NCBI GenBank assembly: GCA_900696645.1 | Contig: CAADGV010000040.1 | Coordinates: 1 to 64,000, forward strand | DNA: 64,000 bases | Source of the DNA: an uncultured Chlorobiota bacterium | GTDB taxonomy: Bacteria; Bacteroidota; Ignavibacteria; UBA10030; UBA6906 | Direction: 5' to 3' | Part shown: positions 60,885-64,000 of the stretch, piece by piece | Position numbering within the stretch: position 1 is the first letter of the stretch | Layout: each line of letters begins with the position of its first letter | Notes under the pieces: model-generated | What the model was told of the DNA's origin: nothing | Database searches by the model: none | What the model saw: the letters and a program-made list of their open reading frames with translations, nothing else | Translations under genes and position numbers: made by a program

Positions 60885-61379
60885 TTACTGCCGCCGGGCC
60901 GGAATTACAACAAAAGAGCCCTGAAACGGATACTCCTCAGCAGTTTTCGACAACCCCGCCTTGACGGGCATACGAAAGAGGGTTCCTGCAATGAGCTTTG
61001 TGTCTTCCTTTTTTCGCAGTACACGTTCGAGGTATTTCTTTTTCCATACAGGATGACCAAGCTCTGTTTTGAGCGCATCAGTTGACAAGGACCTAAACTC
61101 CGCCAAGAACGCCTTCATATCTGCATGCTCGTCTTTTCCTCTCACTATCATGACCAATTGATCGGGCAGAAGGCAGTATGCATACACGTCGAAGTGGTTT
61201 TTCATCGCCGAATCGCGAAGGCAATTCAGGACGCTGACGACGATATGCTGTTCCGTAAAGATTTTCTTGGATGAATACACCGGCAAGGTAATCAGGTACC
61301 GGTGCATGCCTTTATAGTCAAACCGGTAACGATCGGGGGGTTCGGAATCGATCAAACTCACTACATCTTCTGACATCAT
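60885..61379 (-). CDS. RAYT/Y1-transposase-like protein lacking the HUH motif
   Basis: 164 residues. The fold pattern follows REP-associated tyrosine transposases: MHRYLITLPVYSSKKIFTEQ, HFDVYAYCLLPDQLVMIV, FLAEFRSLSTDALKTELGH and WKKKYLERVLRKKEDT, then a PVKAGLSKTAEEYPF ending. In active enzymes the middle motif reads PNHVH; here it is PDQLV, so both catalytic histidines are lost. A conserved Tyr remains in KKYLERV. No REP-like palindromes were found next to it. It may be domesticated or simply inactive. It sits between the RmlC-like gene and an unknown small gene. Confidence 0.7.
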   Translation of the reverse strand: MMSEDVVSLIDSEPPDRYRFDYKGMHRYLITLPVYSSKKIFTEQHIVVSVLNCLRDSAMKNHFDVYAYCLLPDQLVMIVRGKDEHADMKAFLAEFRSLSTDALKTELGHPVWKKKYLERVLRKKEDTKLIAGTLFRMPVKAGLSKTAEEYPFQGSFVVIPARRQ

Positions 61380-61422
61380 CCACCTTGATTTTCACAGAAC
61401 GCACCTGGACTCGAGCAGCCAA

Positions 61423-61686
61423 CTACACATCAATGCCATTGCGACTGAGGCTGGCCTGGATCTTTTGTAATGCTTCCTTTTCGGGTATCAGCAGGCGTGC
61501 TCCCGCATTATGAACGGATTGCTCAAGCGAGTCTTGCCGCTCTTTCAGAAAACGCCACACGCTGTAGCCGAGACGATCCTGATCGTGCGGCTCGACCGTG
61601 GGAATGGAAGACACTGCCGCGTACGCAATCCTCTCGAGTGCATCGCCCGGTGCGGGCTTGACAGTTGAAGGAGCTTTTGTTGTCAT
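61423..61686 (-). CDS. Small hypothetical protein
   Basis: 87 residues. There is a Thr/Pro-rich start (TTKAPSTVKPAPGD), then a predicted helical region (ALERIAYAAVSSIPTVEPHD, then GYSVWRFLKERQDSLEQSVH). No family was recognised and there is no signal or membrane segment. It lies between a terminator and the RAYT-like gene, so it may be the first gene of a separate unit. Confidence 0.5.
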   Translation of the reverse strand: MTTKAPSTVKPAPGDALERIAYAAVSSIPTVEPHDQDRLGYSVWRFLKERQDSLEQSVHNAGARLLIPEKEALQKIQASLSRNGIDV

Positions 61687-61740
61687 AGTTGACTTTGCTG
61701 TTTGAGAGATGGTTTCCTAGCTAATATACTCATTCCATAC

Positions 61741-61793
61741 AAAAAAAACAGGGAGCCGCGATTGCCAAAATACAGGCAACCCGACCCCCTGTT
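61741..61793 (-). terminator. Rho-independent terminator inside the polysaccharide locus
   Basis: On the minus strand a long imperfect stem joins AACAGGG (61787-61793) to CCCTGTT (61747-61753), with an inner GGTTGCC/GGCAATC pairing around an 8-nt loop. It runs into eight T residues (61741-61748). It lies 20 nt after the acetyltransferase stop. Confidence 0.8.
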
Positions 61794-61813
61794 GATGTGG
61801 GTAGTGAAAAGTA

Positions 61814-62290
61814 TCAGACCCGTCGGCGAACCCGTGCCGGAACGCCGGTAACGATCGTATCAGGCGGAACATCTTTCGTAACAACGCTGCCCGCGCCAAC
61901 AATGGCATTCTCGCCAATCGTCACCCCGCATAAGATTGTCGTACTCGTTCCGATGGAGGCCCCCCTCTTCACAACGGTCGGGACCACATGCCAATCTGCT
62001 TCTGTCTGCATCGAGCCATCGGCGGTCGTCGAACGGGGCATTTTATCGTTGATGAAGGAAACGTTGTGCCCGACAAACACATTGTCCTCGATCGTCACCC
62101 CTTCACATATGAATGTATGCGAGGAAATTTTGCAGTTCTTCCCGATCTTGACGCCTTTCTGGATTTCAACAAAAGCGCCTACCTTCGTGTTGTCGTCAAC
62201 TTCACATCCGTACATGTTGACGAAATTGAAGATGCGGACTCCTTTACCAAGTTTTACATCGGGGGCAATACTCTGAAAGAGCGTGGCCAT
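61814..62290 (-). CDS. Left-handed beta-helix acetyltransferase (WbpD-like)
   Basis: 158 residues. Hexapeptide repeats form a beta-helix (VRIFNFVNMYGCEVDDNTKV, GVKIGKNCKISSHTFICEGV, TIEDNVFVGHNVSF). NDKMPRSTTADG and a C-terminal VGAGSVVTKDVPPDTIVTGV match WbpD-type UDP-2-acetamido-3-amino-glucuronate N-acetyltransferases. The Asn-Asp after the repeats and the His at the end of the loop lie near the expected active site. It sits 6 nt after the WbpB-like gene, completing a B-D pair with the WbpE-like aminotransferase at 45494. Confidence 0.88.
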   Translation of the reverse strand: MATLFQSIAPDVKLGKGVRIFNFVNMYGCEVDDNTKVGAFVEIQKGVKIGKNCKISSHTFICEGVTIEDNVFVGHNVSFINDKMPRSTTADGSMQTEADWHVVPTVVKRGASIGTSTTILCGVTIGENAIVGAGSVVTKDVPPDTIVTGVPARVRRRV

Positions 62291-62296
62291 TGCTGT

Positions 62297-63352
62297 TCAA
62301 TTTGAGAATGTTGGTATTGAGATAAGAGAACGACTATTCGATTTCGAAAGGTAGGAGAGGTCAACGCGACGCCCCCCCGCTTTGATGGAAATGTTCGCTG
62401 CTTCAAGAACTTTCACCACGTTCACGCCGGCCTGGCCATCGGAAATGGAAGGCTTGCCCGTATTGATGCAATCGACGAATTCAGTAGCCATTCGTGCAAG
62501 CGCCTCGCCCGTATCAATGTTGGGAGAATACATGTCACCGGTGCGGTACTGCACAAGTTTCTTGTACACCGCGTCTTCACCTTTGACATCGACGCCCCTG
62601 TCGTACACCTTGATTTTCTCGCTTGCTTCCATGTCGTCGTACACCACCATGAGCTTTGTCCCGCCAAGAAGGATTTTGCGAACCTTGACCGGTGAGAGCC
62701 AGTTAACGTGGAACTGCGCTATGAGCTTTTCAGCAAAATGTACGGTAACATAGGCAACATCTTCATACTCGCTGAAATGATTGACGCCTACGCAGGAAAC
62801 AGCTACCGGTTTGCCGTCTATGAGGTAGTCCATAATAGAGATGTCGTGCGGAGCAAGGTCCCAGATAACGTTCGTATCATGTTGGAAGAGTCCGAGGTTC
62901 ACACGCACCGAGTCGAAATAGAGAACGTCTCCGATATCCCCTTTCGTGATAAGTTCTTTCATTTTCTGGACGGCACTCGTGTACACGAATGTGTGGTCAA
63001 CCATAAGTGTTAGCATTTTGGAGTAGGCCAGATCCAGCAGTTCTTCCGCCTCTGTTGTTGTCGACGCCATTGGTTTTTCCAGGAGAAGATGCTTGCCTGC
63101 CTTCAGCACTCTCATGCCGAGCGGGTAGTGTGTGGAAACGGGCGTTGAGACGACAACCCCCTCAATGTCATCGCGCCACACAATATCATCAAACGATGAT
63201 GTCGTTTCGACAGTCGGGAACTTCTTGCGTATGTTTTCCAAACGTCTTGGCAACGTATCGCATGCAACAACACCTTCGACCCCGTCAATACTGAGGAAGT
63301 TTCTGACCAAATTCGGGCCCCAGTAGCCTAAACCGACGACCGCTATTTTCAT
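62297..63352 (-). CDS. Gfo/Idh/MocA-family oxidoreductase (WbpB-like)
   Basis: 351 residues. The NAD-binding start is IAVVGLGYWGPNLVRNFL. The Lys of the EKP motif is in HLLLEKPMASTTTEAEEL, and WDLAPHDISIMDYLI and the C-terminal domain with VHFAEKLIAQFHVNWLSP follow. This matches WbpB, the UDP-GlcNAcA 3-dehydrogenase that prepares the substrate for WbpE. The last ~20 residues (SNSRSLISIPTFSN) are an extra tail. It lies 17 nt after the sugar transferase gene. Confidence 0.87.
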   Translation of the reverse strand: MKIAVVGLGYWGPNLVRNFLSIDGVEGVVACDTLPRRLENIRKKFPTVETTSSFDDIVWRDDIEGVVVSTPVSTHYPLGMRVLKAGKHLLLEKPMASTTTEAEELLDLAYSKMLTLMVDHTFVYTSAVQKMKELITKGDIGDVLYFDSVRVNLGLFQHDTNVIWDLAPHDISIMDYLIDGKPVAVSCVGVNHFSEYEDVAYVTVHFAEKLIAQFHVNWLSPVKVRKILLGGTKLMVVYDDMEASEKIKVYDRGVDVKGEDAVYKKLVQYRTGDMYSPNIDTGEALARMATEFVDCINTGKPSISDGQAGVNVVKVLEAANISIKAGGRRVDLSYLSKSNSRSLISIPTFSN

Positions 63353-63369
63353 TTACTGTCCCTTGAATA

Positions 63370-64000
63370 TTATTTTGCCCCCATTCCGAAGAGCATGACA
63401 GGAATCGTCTTCAGCATGACTCTCAGATCAAGGACAAATGAAGCATTCTGGATATAGTGCAAATCAAGAACAACCATATCGTCAAAGCTGACAACACTGC
63501 GCCCCACAACTTGCCACATTCCCGTGAGGCCCGGCAAAACACTCAACCGGCGTTTGTGCCATTCTTCAAACTGCTCCAGTTCGTATGGCAGGCACGGCCG
63601 GGGGCCGACGATACTCATTTCCCCTTTGAGCACATTGATCAATTGGGGAAATTCATCAATGCTCAGCTTGCGGAGCCACTTGCCGACGACTGTTACCCGT
63701 GCCTCATTGACAATCTTTGCAGATGATTGTTGGATCGGTTGCCCGTTCCGCTTCGTTCTGATAAAGGCAGCCATTTGTTTCTTACGCTCTTCATCGTCGC
63801 CCGAGCCCACGGTCATCGAGCGAAATTTGTAGAGGTTAAAGAGCTTGCCGTTCTTGCCAACCCGTACTTGACGATAAAAAACAGAGCCCTTGGAGTTGAG
63901 CTTGATCAGCAAGGCGACAACCGCAAACATTGGAGACAACAGAATCAATGTGAGTATTGAAACGAACATGTCGAATCCGCGTTTGTACAGTTCCTTCCTC
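63370..64000 (-). CDS. Monotopic sugar transferase (WbaP/WcaJ family), 5' part beyond the window
   Basis: The C-terminal ~210 residues are visible. The coding frame continues past the first internal Met: upstream codons read KELYKRGFD, as in the family, and run to the window edge, so the start lies outside. Motifs are [58 protein letters not shown] and GPRPCLPYE, so the catalytic Asp-Glu pair is present. It transfers a sugar phosphate to undecaprenyl phosphate. It is the third such protein in the locus. Confidence 0.9.
   Translation of the reverse strand, partial: RKELYKRGFDMFVSILTLILLSPMFAVVALLIKLNSKGSVFYRQVRVGKNGKLFNLYKFRSMTVGSGDDEERKKQMAAFIRTKRNGQPIQQSSAKIVNEARVTVVGKWLRKLSIDEFPQLINVLKGEMSIVGPRPCLPYELEQFEEWHKRRLSVLPGLTGMWQVVGRSVVSFDDMVVLDLHYIQNASFVLDLRVMLKTIPVMLFGMGAK

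Noticed and set aside
1-64000. CRISPR arrays, integrases, complete insertion sequences or rRNA genes
   Set aside because: Direct reading found no spaced direct repeats, no integrase or intact transposase, and no rRNA sequence. The only transposase-like gene lacks its catalytic motif.

Overview
The window looks like a chromosomal segment of a Gram-negative bacterium from the Bacteroidota/Chlorobiota/Ignavibacteria side of the FCB group. Evidence: two secreted proteins carry a C-terminal type IX secretion sorting domain with the YPNPFNP signature, several OmpA-like proteins and outer-membrane beta-barrels are present, and lipoprotein signals are frequent. No 16S or other strong species marker is present, so the assignment stays at that level.

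Layout. (1) 0.1-4.5 kb, minus strand: a sorting-domain secreted protein behind a tightly overlapping set for a YfcC-type transporter, a secreted cyanophycinase and an M20 peptidase, then tRNA-Glu and tRNA-Gln with their own promoter. (2) 5.3-12 kb, plus strand: five unrecognised, closely packed envelope proteins (inner-membrane, anchored, secreted and two probable beta-barrels), then an OmpA protein with thrombospondin type 3 repeats and tRNA-Arg(ACG). (3) 12.3-34.6 kb, minus strand: a ROK kinase and an M48 protease, then an island of envelope and stress proteins (five OmpA or DUF4398 proteins, CsbD, lmo0937-like and Thivi_2564-like small membrane proteins, an expansin with a sorting domain, lipoproteins, an atypical receiver protein). 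It ends in a signalling cluster: a KaiC-like double ATPase between two paralogous LuxR-type response regulators, and a B12-binding radical SAM protein. (4) 35-43 kb: tRNA-Arg(TCG) with a broken partial copy, then housekeeping genes (tadA, prfA, a DUF1385 protein, nadC, a thioesterase, accA). (5) 38-64 kb, minus strand: a long Wzx/Wzy-type polysaccharide locus with two flippases, a polymerase, Wzz and Wza, several glycosyltransferases, RmlB and an RmlC-like protein, WbpB/D/E-like sugar genes and three phosphoglycosyl-transferase-type proteins. It runs off the right edge.

The strongest new signal is a 35-bp sequence repeated seven times between 15.6 and 34.7 kb. Every copy has the same orientation, and each lies 36 nt (once 35 nt) upstream of a TANACT-like -10 element that precedes an envelope, stress or signalling gene. 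It looks like an activator-dependent promoter of a local regulon. The two NarL/FixJ-type regulators next to the KaiC-like ATPase are the obvious but unproven candidates to bind it. Other points to check are a single chain joining polytopic and monotopic phosphoglycosyl transferases, a tRNA 3' fragment split by a double hairpin inside the T-loop, an (AAAAAC)8 tract in a regulator's leader, a receiver domain without its phospho-acceptor Asp, and a RAYT-like protein that has lost its HUH histidines.
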